A stretch of 50,369 nucleotides of DNA from Moraxellaceae bacterium (GTDB lineage: Bacteria; Pseudomonadota; Gammaproteobacteria; Pseudomonadales; Moraxellaceae), in contig JAJFBF010000023.1 in the NCBI GenBank assembly GCA_020697295.1, forward strand, positions 1-50,369, given 5' to 3'. The translations under genes and the position numbers were made by a program. A model generated the notes under the pieces. It worked only from the letters and a program-made list of their open reading frames with translations, did no database searches and was not told where the DNA came from. Positions 1 through 8,804 of this stretch are shown here, piece after piece (position 1 is the first letter of the stretch; every line of letters starts with the position of its first letter).

Positions 1-471
<471 letters not shown>

Positions 472-570
472 GGAGGTCTCCGGTACTGGATGATGTTGCT
501 GTTGTAGCACCGGCAGAATAAGGGGTTAAATGGCTTTTCTTGCTGTTAGCTGGACTATCTTGGTGTTTTC

Positions 571-1596
571 ATGCCCATCCCTTCCCCGTGGTCGCTGAAC
601 CCCGACAGCCGGCGCTGGCTGGTGCCCCCTGCGGTACGCCAGGCGTTGTCGCGGCACCCGCTCGCCCATGAACTCTGGCCGGAGGCGCTGGGCTATTACC
701 GGCAGGCCGCCGGCCACGCCATGCAGCGCGAGGCGGGCGAGCACGAGGACCACCTGCTGCTGTACTGCGTACAGGGGCATGGCGAAGTGGAATGGGGGGC
801 GGGGCGGGAAGTGCGTACTGGCGCCATCGCAGGGTCGGGGCAGACGCTACCGGGCAGCGGGGAGTCAGGTGATCTATTTCCGGGGCAAAAGGCAGCAGCG
901 CCTGTCAGCAGGCGGATGACCGCTGGCGTAACCCCGGCGCCGGACTGGCATAGCGAGCCGGTCGGCCCTGGCACTCTGGTGCTGCTGCCTGCGGGCGTCG
1001 CCCATCACTACCGCTCCAGCGCTGAACAGCCCTGGAGCCTGTACTGGGTGCATTTTGCCGGGAGTGGCGCTGACGATTTCCTCGCGCCCCTGCTGCAGGC
1101 GCGATCCGCCGCCGCCTGCCAGGTCGGCCTCGGTCTCGTGCCTGATTTCCAGTCCCTGCTCGCGCTCACAAAGGAGGGCTTCGTGCTGCCGCCGCTGCTG
1201 CACGCCGCCAATACCCTGCGCGCCCTGCTCACCCATGCCGCCTTGCTGGCGCTGCGCCACCAGGCCCGCCGCGGCCGCTTCGATGTCTGGGCGGTGCAGG
1301 CCTATATGCAGGCCCATCTCGATGAGCCCCTCACCCTGGACCAGCTCGCCGACGCCTTCGGCTTCGAACGCTTTCATTTCGCCAAGACGTATCGACGCCT
1401 CACGGGGCGGGCGCCGCTGACGCACTTTTTGCATTTGAAGATGGAGCGGGCGGCGCGACTGCTCGATGGCGGCGAGCTGCGCGTGAGCGAGGTGGCACGC
1501 GTGCTGGGCTATGAGGATGCGCATTATTTCAGTCGGCAGTTCAGGCGGCTGATGGGCGTGGCGCCGAGCGAGTATCGGGGGATGAAGCGGGGGTGA
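571..1596 (+). CDS. mmsR: AraC-family transcriptional regulator, MmsR-like
   Basis: A 341-residue protein with a cupin-like sensing domain (about residues 40-160) and a C-terminal AraC double helix-turn-helix (about 240-338: LTLDQLADAFGFERFHFAKT, then VSEVARVLGYEDAHYFSRQF and GVAPSEYR). Its position, divergent from mmsA, points to MmsR, the activator of the valine-catabolic mmsAB operon in Pseudomonas; this role is inferred from context and architecture. Odd feature: between GHGEVEWGAGREVR (ends about residue 86) and VGPGTLVLLPAGVAHHY (starts about residue 131), which should nearly abut in this family, lie about 45 extra residues rich in G, S, P and A. The reading frame stays open, so the gene may still work, but the insert sits inside the cupin domain. 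The ATG at 571 is the first in frame. Confidence 0.85.
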   Translation: MPIPSPWSLNPDSRRWLVPPAVRQALSRHPLAHELWPEALGYYRQAAGHAMQREAGEHEDHLLLYCVQGHGEVEWGAGREVRTGAIAGSGQTLPGSGESGDLFPGQKAAAPVSRRMTAGVTPAPDWHSEPVGPGTLVLLPAGVAHHYRSSAEQPWSLYWVHFAGSGADDFLAPLLQARSAAACQVGLGLVPDFQSLLALTKEGFVLPPLLHAANTLRALLTHAALLALRHQARRGRFDVWAVQAYMQAHLDEPLTLDQLADAFGFERFHFAKTYRRLTGRAPLTHFLHLKMERAARLLDGGELRVSEVARVLGYEDAHYFSRQFRRLMGVAPSEYRGMKRG

Positions 1597-1607
1597 TGCC
1601 GCCTCGA

Positions 1608-2165
1608 TTAGTCCGCCAGCTTCTTCAGCCGCCCCTGCGCGTCCGCCAGCACTCCCTTCAACACCGCATCCCGCCCTTCCGCGCTGCCCATCGCCCGCGC
1701 CACCAGCACGCCCCCAATCGCCTGGCAGATCACCCCCCACGCAGCGTCACCGTCCCCCAGCAACTCGGTGAACACCGCATGCAGGCGCCGCACCTGGGTC
1801 TCGAATACATCACGTGTTTCGGTATCTGCGCGCGCAATCTCCGCGCCCAGCGCGGGAATGGGGCAGCCGGCCTCGGGGTGGGTCGCATGTAACGGGCTCA
1901 GGTAGCGCGCCAGCGCGCGCAGCGTCTCTTCCGGACTTTTTGCGGCAAAGGCCTGCACGGTGTTCTCGAACTCCTGCTCGACTATGGCGCGCAGCAATTC
2001 CGGTTTGGATTTGAACTGGGAATAGAAGGCGCCCGTGGTCATGCCGGCGGCAGCCGTGAGGGCGTCGAGGCCGGTGGCGGCAAAGCCCTGGCGCTTGGCC
2101 AGGGCGGCGCCGGCCCGGACCAGGCGCTGGCGGGCTTCCTGCTTGTGGTCGGGGGAGTAGCGCAT
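1608..2165 (-). CDS. TetR/AcrR-family transcriptional regulator
   Basis: A 185-residue repressor of TetR type. The N-terminal DNA-binding domain is clear: RLVRAGAALAKRQGFAATGL, then LTAAAGMTTGAFYSQFKSKP as the helix-turn-helix (about residues 28-52). The C-terminal domain contains GCPIPALGAEIARAD and would bind an unknown effector. I chose the ATG at 2165 because the protein from there starts MRYSPDHKQEARQRLV, the usual length before the first helix; a longer frame to 2249 would run through the operator-like palindromes. The gene is divergent from a glutathione S-transferase gene, and overlapping perfect palindromes lie 52-72 bp upstream of its start, so autoregulation and control of the transferase are likely. 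The effector is not predictable; an electrophile would suit the neighbour. Confidence 0.85.
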   Translation of the reverse strand: MRYSPDHKQEARQRLVRAGAALAKRQGFAATGLDALTAAAGMTTGAFYSQFKSKPELLRAIVEQEFENTVQAFAAKSPEETLRALARYLSPLHATHPEAGCPIPALGAEIARADTETRDVFETQVRRLHAVFTELLGDGDAAWGVICQAIGGVLVARAMGSAEGRDAVLKGVLADAQGRLKKLAD

Positions 2166-2216
2166 GGCGGCGAGGCCTCCGGGCGATTGACGATGCCGTG
2201 AGTGTAGGATAGCGTT

Positions 2217-2237
2217 CGTTATTATAACGACCGTTAT
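2217..2237. promoter_or_regulatory. Overlapping palindromic operators for the TetR regulator
   Basis: Three alternating half-sites CGTTAT (2217-2222), ATAACG (2224-2229) and CGTTAT (2232-2237) form two overlapping perfect palindromes sharing the middle arm, with spacers of 1 and 2 bases. This lies between the divergent TetR and glutathione S-transferase genes and looks like a binding site for TetR dimers. Inference from position and symmetry. Confidence 0.7.
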
Positions 2238-2261
2238 CCAATAGCCCAATAGCCCAATAGC
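2238..2261. repeat. Short tandem repeat, 3 x CCAATAGC
   Basis: Three perfect head-to-tail copies of the 8-base unit CCAATAGC directly abut the operator palindromes. The number of copies would change spacing between the operator and the glutathione S-transferase gene. Seen directly; any function is unknown. Confidence 0.8.
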
Positions 2262-2389
2262 CCGGAGCCGGAACCAAGGCCGGCAAGATCAACACAGCAC
2301 CCGCCAGCCGCCGGCAGTTGTAAGGCAGCCCCTGTCCGGGCCACCCTTCCCGGTCTCCCTGCCACTCATGCAATCAGGACGCTACGGAC

Positions 2390-3070
2390 ATGCCCCAGCC
2401 CATCACCCTGCACCAGTGGGAAATCTCCCCCTTCTGCCAGAAGGTCGCCCGCGCCCTGCGCTTCAAGGGCCTGCCCTTCGAAGCCATTGACTACAACGGC
2501 CTGCTCGCCACCCGCGCCATGGGCCTGTCCAGGGTGGGCAAGATGCCGGTACTCGACATCGACGGCCTGCGCCTGCAGGACAGCACCCGCATTTGCCGCT
2601 ACCTCGACGAGCACTATCCCGAGCCGCCCCTGTTTCCGCAGGAGCCGCAGCAGCGCGCCCTGGTCGAGCTCTGGGAGGACTGGGCCGACGAGACCCTGTA
2701 CTGGTTCGAGGTGTATTTCCGCGTGAAAGACCCGGAGGCCTTCAATCAGGCCGTCGAGTTCGCCTCTGCCGGCCGCTCCGCGCTGGAGCGTCTGCCCACG
2801 CGCCTGACCCTGAAGGCCATGCTGGGCCTGCAGCTCTATGCACAGGGACTTGGCCGCATGGCGCCGGAGGATGTCGAGGCTGAATTCCTGCGCCACCTCG
2901 AGCGCATCGAGTCCGTGCTGTCAGACGGCGACTGGCTGGTGGGCCCGCGCCAGACCATTGCCGACATCGCCGTCGGCAGCCAGTTGCTCGAAGTGCTGCG
3001 CACCAGTGACCGCATGCGTCCCGAACTGCTCACGCGGCCACGCCTCGCCGCCTGGCTGGAACGCATCTAG
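2390..3070 (+). CDS. Glutathione S-transferase family protein
   Basis: A 226-residue cytoplasmic protein. The N-terminal thioredoxin-fold domain starts ITLHQWEISPFCQKVARAL, with SPFCQK as the usual glutathione-site region (Ser/Cys near residue 13-16), followed by VGKMPVLDIDGLRLQDSTRI, the cis-Pro and Glu/Asp-Ser motif of glutathione binding. The C-terminal helical domain holds WLVGPRQTIADIAVGSQL, the family's conserved N-capping region. The substrate is not predictable. It is divergent from a TetR gene with palindromic operators between, so it is probably induced by a compound that inactivates that repressor. The ATG at 2390 is right at the start of the fold, so an earlier start is unlikely. 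Confidence 0.88.
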   Translation: MPQPITLHQWEISPFCQKVARALRFKGLPFEAIDYNGLLATRAMGLSRVGKMPVLDIDGLRLQDSTRICRYLDEHYPEPPLFPQEPQQRALVELWEDWADETLYWFEVYFRVKDPEAFNQAVEFASAGRSALERLPTRLTLKAMLGLQLYAQGLGRMAPEDVEAEFLRHLERIESVLSDGDWLVGPRQTIADIAVGSQLLEVLRTSDRMRPELLTRPRLAAWLERI

Positions 3071-3102
3071 AGCCTGTTAAAGCAGGCCCGTCTGCTTCTT
3101 GT

Positions 3103-3130
3103 CAGTCGGGATGAGTCCCGACCTACAGGG
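3103..3130 (-). repeat. REP-like dispersed palindrome, copy 1
   Basis: Read on the reverse strand this is CCTGTAGGTCGGGACTCATC followed by CCGACTG: arms GTCGGGA and TCCCGAC around a short loop. The same element occurs at 29155, 36977 and 37036. It lies just after the glutathione S-transferase stop codon. A small hairpin (GCCTG/CAGGC, 3072-3087) lies between. Confidence 0.8.
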
Positions 3131-3175
3131 AAGGGCTTTAAAAAGCCGCCTCAATTTTCAGAAGGAGTCTTTGCC

Positions 3176-5476
3176 ATGACCACTGCCAGCCCCACCGTGC
3201 GGCAAGAAAAAACCGCCTGCATCCTCTGCTCGCGCAACTGCGGGCTGGTCGTCGACATCGACAACGGCAACTTCGTGAAAATCCGCGGCGACGACGACCA
3301 TCCCGTCTCCAAAGGCTATATCTGCCAGAAGGCGGCGCGCCTGCAGCATTACCAGCAGCATGCCGATCGCCTGCAATATCCGCTCAAGCGCCAGCCCGAT
3401 GGCAGCTTTGCGCGCGTGAGCTGGGACGAGGCGCTGGGCGATATCGCGCAAAAACTGCTGGCCATCCGCAAGGCGCACGGCGGTGATGCCTTCGCCTTTG
3501 TCGGCGGCGGTGGCCAGGGCAACCATCTGGGCGGCGCCTATAACCGGCAAATCCTCGCCGCCATGAAAAGCCGCTATGCGTATAACGCGCTCGGCCAGGA
3601 GAAGACCGGCGACTTCTGGCTCAACGGCCGCCTTTTCGGGCGCCAGACCTGCCACACCACCGAGGATGTGGAGCACGCCGACTACGTGCTCTTTATCGGC
3701 ACCAATCCCTACCAGGCTCACGGCATCCACAATGCCCGCGACACGCTGAAGGCCATCAAGAAAGATCCGAACCGCACCATGGTCGTGATCGACCCGCGCC
3801 GCAGTGAAACCGCGAAGCAGGCCGACATCCACCTGCAGCTCAAACCCGGCACCGATGCCTTTCTCATGAGCGCCATGCTCGCCATCATCGTGCGCGAAGG
3901 CCTGCATGACCGCGACTTCCTGGCGCAACACTGCAACGGTTTTGAGGCCGTCGAGAAAGCACTGCGCGAGCTTCCGGTCGAGGAGTATGTGGCGCGCGCT
4001 GATGTGCCGCTGGAGCTCGTCACGCAGGTCGCCCGCGATTTCGCCCGGGCGCGCCGCGGCTGCGTGCGCATCGACCTCGGTCTGCAGCAGAGCCTGCACA
4101 CCACGCTCAATGGCTATCTCGAAAAACTGCTGTACCTGGTCACCGGCAATTTTGGCCAGCAGGGCAGCAACAACCTGCACAGCTTTCTGCTGCCCATCCT
4201 CGGTCACACCGACGAGCGTCAGGTGAGAAAGGGCAAGTCGCTGAAGCGAACCGCCTATCACGGCATGCATCCCATTGCCGGCATCTATCCGCCCAATATC
4301 CTCCCGGACGAAATAGAAAAAGCCGGCGAAAAGCGTATCCGCGCCGTGTTTGTCGACAGCGCCAACCCGCTGCTCACCTATGCCAATACGCAGGCCTATG
4401 AGCGCGCCTTCGGCTCGCTGGAATTGCTTGTCGTGATCGACGTGGCGCTGAGCGAGACCGCTCGCCTTGCCCACTATGTGCTGCCGGCGGCCTCGCAGTT
4501 CGAGAAATGGGAAGCCACCGGCTTCAATCTGGAGTTCCCGGAAAACGCCTTCCACCTGCGGCATCCGCTGTTCCCGGCCCAGGGCGAGTCGCTGCCGGAG
4601 CCGGAAATCTATACCCGGTTGCTGGAGAAGATGGACCTTATCCCCAAAAGTTTCCCGGTGCTGGAGCGTATCGCGCGCCTGGAGCCCGCGGCATCTGCCC
4701 ACCTGGGCTATATGGCCGCGGTCGGCGCGACGCTGGCGCGGCACAAGGAGTGGGTGCCCTTTGCCGCCTCCATTGTCTACCGCACGCTGGGCAAGGCGCT
4801 GCCGGACAACGCCGCCGCCGCGGCACCGCTGCTGCCACTGTCCATGGGCTATGCCAATGAACACTATGCGGCTGTAAAGCGCGCCGGCCACAAGGGCAAT
4901 CGCCTGACCCTGGGTAGCGCCTTCTTCCAGGCCATCCTCGATCAGCGCGCAGGCATGGTGATGAGCCGCCACGAGATGGCTGACACCTGGCGCTTCATCA
5001 AGCACAGGGACGGACGCGTGCATCTGGAAGTTCCCGAGATGCTGGCCGAGCTGCGCGCCCTGAGAGACGAAGTCCCGCCCGGTGTCGACGCGCCCTTCAT
5101 CCTCATGGCCGGCGAGCGCCGCAGCTACAACGCCAACCAGATCTACCGCGACCCGGCTTGGCGCAAGGTCGATCCGCACGGCGCGCTGCGCATGCACCCG
5201 GAGGATGCCGCCGCGCTGGAGCTGGCCGATGGCGACAGGGCGCTCTGCGATTCCGGCCTGGCCGTCATTGAGGTGGTGGTCGAGATCGACGACAGCGTGC
5301 GCCGTGGCATGGTCACGCTGCCGCATGGTTACGGCCAGCGCTATAAAGGTGGCGCTCCCGTCGGTCCCGAGATCAACCGGCTCACCGCCAGCGACCATTG
5401 CGATCCGCTCTCGCGCACGCCCTTCCACAAATACGTGCCGGTGCATATCCGCAAGCCTGTCGCGGCCGTCGTGTAG
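3176..5476 (+). CDS. Molybdopterin-dependent oxidoreductase (formate dehydrogenase/BisC-like family)
   Basis: A 766-residue protein of the DMSO-reductase superfamily. Residues 15-50 carry the [4Fe-4S] motif C15-x2-C18-x3-C22-x27-C50. The central molybdopterin domains contain FIGTNPYQAHGIHNARDTL and a Cys in RQTCHTTEDVEHADY (about residue 160) that is a candidate Mo ligand, and the C-terminal dinucleotide-binding domain has MAGERRSYNANQIYRDPAWR and RTPFHKYVP. There is no Tat signal, so it is cytoplasmic. An AAGGAG lies 9 bases before the ATG. No electron-transfer subunit, chaperone or cofactor gene is adjacent; the enzyme stands alone between the transferase and a hairpin. Substrate cannot be read from the sequence; formate dehydrogenase-like or nitrate-reductase-like labels would be over-specific. 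Confidence 0.88.
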   Translation: MTTASPTVRQEKTACILCSRNCGLVVDIDNGNFVKIRGDDDHPVSKGYICQKAARLQHYQQHADRLQYPLKRQPDGSFARVSWDEALGDIAQKLLAIRKAHGGDAFAFVGGGGQGNHLGGAYNRQILAAMKSRYAYNALGQEKTGDFWLNGRLFGRQTCHTTEDVEHADYVLFIGTNPYQAHGIHNARDTLKAIKKDPNRTMVVIDPRRSETAKQADIHLQLKPGTDAFLMSAMLAIIVREGLHDRDFLAQHCNGFEAVEKALRELPVEEYVARADVPLELVTQVARDFARARRGCVRIDLGLQQSLHTTLNGYLEKLLYLVTGNFGQQGSNNLHSFLLPILGHTDERQVRKGKSLKRTAYHGMHPIAGIYPPNILPDEIEKAGEKRIRAVFVDSANPLLTYANTQAYERAFGSLELLVVIDVALSETARLAHYVLPAASQFEKWEATGFNLEFPENAFHLRHPLFPAQGESLPEPEIYTRLLEKMDLIPKSFPVLERIARLEPAASAHLGYMAAVGATLARHKEWVPFAASIVYRTLGKALPDNAAAAAPLLPLSMGYANEHYAAVKRAGHKGNRLTLGSAFFQAILDQRAGMVMSRHEMADTWRFIKHRDGRVHLEVPEMLAELRALRDEVPPGVDAPFILMAGERRSYNANQIYRDPAWRKVDPHGALRMHPEDAAALELADGDRALCDSGLAVIEVVVEIDDSVRRGMVTLPHGYGQRYKGGAPVGPEINRLTASDHCDPLSRTPFHKYVPVHIRKPVAAVV

Positions 5477-5529
5477 GCACGGGCGCCATCGCCCCCCTCG
5501 GATGAGTGCTAGTCGCCGCGCTTACTGGC

Positions 5530-5559
5530 CCGTGGCTGAAGAATTGACTTCAGCCACGG
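5530..5559 (+). terminator. Perfect 12-bp stem hairpin, possible terminator
   Basis: CCGTGGCTGAAG, six-base loop AATTGA, CTTCAGCCACGG: a perfect inverted repeat about 50 bases after the molybdoenzyme stop codon. There is no T tract directly after it (a TCTTTT follows some 17 bases later), so it may be an mRNA-stabilising or factor-assisted 3' hairpin rather than a classical intrinsic terminator. Confidence 0.5.
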
Positions 5560-5582
5560 CTGCGGCCGCGTCAGCCTCTTTT

Positions 5583-5642
5583 GCCACCCCGCCACCCCGC
5601 CACCCCGCCACCCCGCCACCCCGCCACCCCGCCACCCCGCCA
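5583..5642. repeat. Tandem repeat, 7.5 x GCCACCCC
   Basis: Seven perfect copies of the 8-base unit GCCACCCC followed by GCCA. Perfect identity suggests recent slippage and a likely length-variable locus. It is non-coding and lies between two transcription units. Confidence 0.9.
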
Positions 5643-5963
5643 ATGCGTCACGCCTCCCTGCTGTCCGCTGTGGCACGACAATTCCCGCCAAAAAATGACC
5701 CGATTCGTGAACCGGAAGGCAGCTCGCAGATAGTTGGCGGAAAGGGCGGGATGAGAGGAAAGCGTTCGCCTTTCCAACTTCGGCCCTCCGGGATAATGAT
5801 GTTGCTGAGCATCCCGTCACTTTTAAGCTGATTTTTTTAGCGCCCTGACGGGGGCTCTCCTGCGTGAAAGATAAGTGGGATTCCCGCATTCCTGAGGGAC
5901 GGGCCTGTATGCACTGCGTGACGGGTTTCGCGCAGAGAAAACAAGGAAACGGAGCATTCGGCC

Positions 5964-7856
5964 ATGACTACGCGCGGCTCGGTTCGGCTGCCACTGGCAA
6001 CGGACACGGCAGGCAAGACTGAAAATCCGGAAGGGGCGGTGCCGGCCCCCGCAGCAGTCGGAGATCTGGCCGATCTGCTGGTGAACTATCTTGAGCAGCT
6101 CGGTGTCGAATATGTATTCGGCGTACCGGGCGGCCACATCGAGCCGCTCTACAATGCGCTGGCACGCAGCCAGCGCCGCGGCGGCCTGCGCCACATCCTG
6201 GCCCGTCACGAGGCCGGCGCCGCCTATATGGCCGACGGCTATGCGCGCGAAACCGGGCGCCTCGGCGTGTGCTGCTCCACGGCCGGGCCGGGCGCCACCA
6301 ATCTCCTGACGGGCGTGGCCTGCGCCTATGAAAACCATATTCCCCTGCTGGTGATCACCGGCCAGTCGGCCCTGCCCACCTTCGGCCGGCATCCGTTGCA
6401 GGAATCCTCCTGTACCGGCCTCGACATCCTGGGCATGTTCAGCCACTGCACCCGCTACAACACCCTGGTCTCGCACCCCAAACAGTTCGAGCACAAGCTT
6501 GTGACTGCCCTGCAGTTCGCCACGCGCACGCCGAAGGGACCGGTGCACCTCAGCCTGCCCGCGGACGTGTTCCGTGCAGCCAATGAATTGCCGGCCCCGG
6601 CCTACGACCTGGCCGCGCTGCTGCAGCCGGCGCTCACCGTGGACGATCACGCCCTGGTCTCCCTGCGCCGCGCCGTCGCCGCCGCCCGCAAGGTGGTGAT
6701 GGTGCTGGGGGCGGGCGCCGCCGGGGCCGCTGCCAGCGTTCTCCAGTATGCGGACGAAATCGGCGCCACGGTGGTCACCACGCCTGACGGCAAGGGCCTG
6801 GTCAGTCCCGCGCATCCGCTCAATCGCGGCGTATTCGGTTTTGCCGGCCACGCCACGGCGGAGGCGGCACTGCAGGACGGCGCGGTGGACGTGATCCTGG
6901 CGGTCGGGACCAGTCTGGGCGAACTCAATAGTGGCGGCTGGAGCAGTCACCTGCTCAACGAGCGCCTGATCCATGTCGACGAGCCCGAAGAACATCTCGC
7001 GCGCACGCCGATGGCGCGCCTGCATGTGCGCGGCCATTTAGCCACTGTCTTCAGTCGCCTGGTGGCGGCGCTGGCATCCGCCGATGCCGGCGAGAAGACG
7101 GCTCATGCCCGGCGTCGCGCCGCACGTCCCCAGCTGCGGGATGTCGCGGCAACGGTGAGCGCCAGGCTGGCGGACCCGGCCAGCGCCACGAGCCCGGCCA
7201 CGCCGGTCAAGCCGCAGCGGCTGATGCACGAGCTTGGCCTGCGCTGCCCGCCCGGCACGCGTTTTTTCGCTGACTCCGGCAACAGCGTGGGCTGGGCCAT
7301 CCATTACCTGAATCCCGTGGGCGATCGCCGCGGTGGCGAACGCCGGCGCCATGCCGGCATGCGCCACTCCCTGTCCGGGCGTCGCCAGGCCGAAGGTGGC
7401 TGGCTGCGCCTGACCATGGATTTTGCCCCCATGGGCTGGGCCATCGGCGCCGCCATCGGCACGGCGGCGGCCAGCCGTGAAACACCCGTGGTGTGCATCA
7501 CCGGCGACGGCAGCGTGCTCATGAATGGCCAGGAGCTGTCAGTGGCCGTCGCGGAGGGGCTCTCCACGGTTTTCGTGGTGCTGAACGATTCCTCGCTGGG
7601 CATGGTGCGCCACGGCCAGCGCCTGGCGGGCGCCGAAGCCATCGGCTGCGCCATGCCAGCCACCGATTTTGCCGCACTGGCGCGCGCCCTCGGTGCCGAG
7701 GCCCACGTCATCCACTCGCCGGAGGATCTTGATCGTCTCGATCTGGCCGCGCTGTGCCGACGCAATGGTCCGACGTTGCTGGACGTGCGCGTCGATCCGG
7801 AAGAGGTGCCACCCATGAATGCGCGCATGCGCGTCCTGGCGCGCAAGGAAAACTGA
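5964..7856 (+). CDS. Thiamine pyrophosphate-dependent enzyme, acetolactate synthase-like
   Basis: A 630-residue protein with the three-domain plan of acetolactate synthase/pyruvate oxidase-type enzymes: N-terminal pyrimidine-binding domain from about residue 33 (LLVNYLEQLGVEYVFGVPGG; the activating glutamate is E83 in RHEAGAAYMADGYAR), a central domain, and the C-terminal TPP-binding domain with G514-D515-G516 and the LNDSSLGMV segment. Compared with IlvB (about 550-590 residues) it has a 30-residue N-terminal extension and an Arg/Gly-rich insert near residues 450-475. No regulatory small subunit (IlvN) is adjacent, so it is probably not the biosynthetic enzyme but a relative acting on another 2-oxo acid. 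It is followed after 2 bases by an SDR gene, so the carboligation product is plausibly reduced by that neighbour (inference). Confidence 0.82.
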   Translation: MTTRGSVRLPLATDTAGKTENPEGAVPAPAAVGDLADLLVNYLEQLGVEYVFGVPGGHIEPLYNALARSQRRGGLRHILARHEAGAAYMADGYARETGRLGVCCSTAGPGATNLLTGVACAYENHIPLLVITGQSALPTFGRHPLQESSCTGLDILGMFSHCTRYNTLVSHPKQFEHKLVTALQFATRTPKGPVHLSLPADVFRAANELPAPAYDLAALLQPALTVDDHALVSLRRAVAAARKVVMVLGAGAAGAAASVLQYADEIGATVVTTPDGKGLVSPAHPLNRGVFGFAGHATAEAALQDGAVDVILAVGTSLGELNSGGWSSHLLNERLIHVDEPEEHLARTPMARLHVRGHLATVFSRLVAALASADAGEKTAHARRRAARPQLRDVAATVSARLADPASATSPATPVKPQRLMHELGLRCPPGTRFFADSGNSVGWAIHYLNPVGDRRGGERRRHAGMRHSLSGRRQAEGGWLRLTMDFAPMGWAIGAAIGTAAASRETPVVCITGDGSVLMNGQELSVAVAEGLSTVFVVLNDSSLGMVRHGQRLAGAEAIGCAMPATDFAALARALGAEAHVIHSPEDLDRLDLAALCRRNGPTLLDVRVDPEEVPPMNARMRVLARKEN

Positions 7857-7858
7857 TC

Positions 7859-8608
7859 ATGGAAAAACTGGCGGGCAAGACTGTCCTGATTACCGGGGCC
7901 TCCAGCGGCATCGGCCTGGCGACCGCCCGGCTGTTCCAGGCGGAGGGCGCGCGCGTGGCGATTACCGGACGTGACCCGGAAAACCTGGCCCGTGCCCGCG
8001 AGGTGCTGGGCAACGAGGCGCTGGTGCTGCAGAGCGACGCGGGCAGTCTGGAAGCGATCGACGCCGCGCTGGCGCAGGTGCAGGCGCGCTTCGGCAAACT
8101 CGACGTGCTGTTTCTCAATGCCGGCGTGTCGGTGGCCTTGCCGCTGGAGCACGTGTCGGAGGCGCGCTTCGACGAGGTCATGGACGTCAACATCAAGGGC
8201 GCGTTCTTTACGCTGCAAAAAGCGCTACCGCTGCTGGCCACGCCGGCCTCCGTCATCATGACCACCTCCATCACCAACCGGATGGGTAGTCCGCACTTCA
8301 GCGTCTATGCCGCGAGCAAGGCGGCGCTGCGCTCGCTGGTACAGTCGCTGGCGCTGGAACTGGTGGGACGCGGCGTGCGCGTCAACGCCATCAGTCCAGG
8401 CCCCATCGAGACACCGATCTACGAACGGGTCGGCCTGCCGGCGGCGATGGTGCAGGGCATCAAGGGCGAGATCGCGCGCAAGTCGCCAAGCGGACGCTTC
8501 GGGACGCCGGAGGAAGTGGCCAAGGTGGCGCTCTTTCTGGCCTGCGAGGATTCGGCTTATCTGGTGGGCGAGGAGATTGTCGTCGACGGCGGCATGAGCC
8601 TGCTCTAG
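7859..8608 (+). CDS. Short-chain dehydrogenase/reductase (SDR)
   Basis: A 249-residue classical SDR. T12-G13-A-S-S-G-I-G19 is the NAD(P) Rossmann motif, NAG at 87-89, catalytic Ser137, Tyr150 and Lys154 (YAASK), and SPGPIETPIY after the active site. The C-terminus EEIVVDGGMSLL is typical of the family. I chose the ATG at 7859, which has AAGGA 8 bases before it and follows the TPP-enzyme stop codon by 2 bases; an earlier in-frame start would overlap that gene. The spacing implies one mRNA with the TPP enzyme, so a 2-hydroxyketone made by it is a candidate substrate. Substrate specificity cannot be read from the sequence. Confidence 0.88.
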   Translation: MEKLAGKTVLITGASSGIGLATARLFQAEGARVAITGRDPENLARAREVLGNEALVLQSDAGSLEAIDAALAQVQARFGKLDVLFLNAGVSVALPLEHVSEARFDEVMDVNIKGAFFTLQKALPLLATPASVIMTTSITNRMGSPHFSVYAASKAALRSLVQSLALELVGRGVRVNAISPGPIETPIYERVGLPAAMVQGIKGEIARKSPSGRFGTPEEVAKVALFLACEDSAYLVGEEIVVDGGMSLL

Positions 8609-8804
8609 GGCCGGGCCGCCAGGGCGAGGCCGGCGCCTGCAACAATAGCCGGGCGGCACAAAATGTCCGGTGCGGTTTGTCTGTCGGGGCCCTCCGCCCC
8701 GGCCTGCAATCAGTGGTGCACCGGGCGGGGTCGCAAATGGCTGGCAGGCACGGGCCGGAGGCGTCGCGCGCACCCTCACCAGAAGAGCTTCGACAGGAGC
8801 CGCC

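Larger units (their letters stand above)
5477..5963. other. Gene-free stretch with hairpin and tandem repeats
   Basis: No convincing gene on either strand in 487 bases. It holds a perfect 12-bp hairpin (5530-5559), a 7.5-copy GCCACCCC tandem repeat (5583-5642), then AT-richer sequence with a T run near 5829-5840, which may hold the promoter of the following TPP-enzyme gene. A short antisense frame through the repeats encodes only Gly/Trp/Val repeats and is not believable. Confidence 0.7.

Noticed and set aside
3158..5446. Long antisense open frame opposite the molybdoenzyme
   Set aside because: It is a by-product of high GC codon bias; the + strand protein carries clear cysteine and cofactor motifs, while the antisense product resembles no family.
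5583..5642. CRISPR-like array
   Set aside because: Repeat units are 8 bases with no spacers between, so this is a simple tandem repeat.
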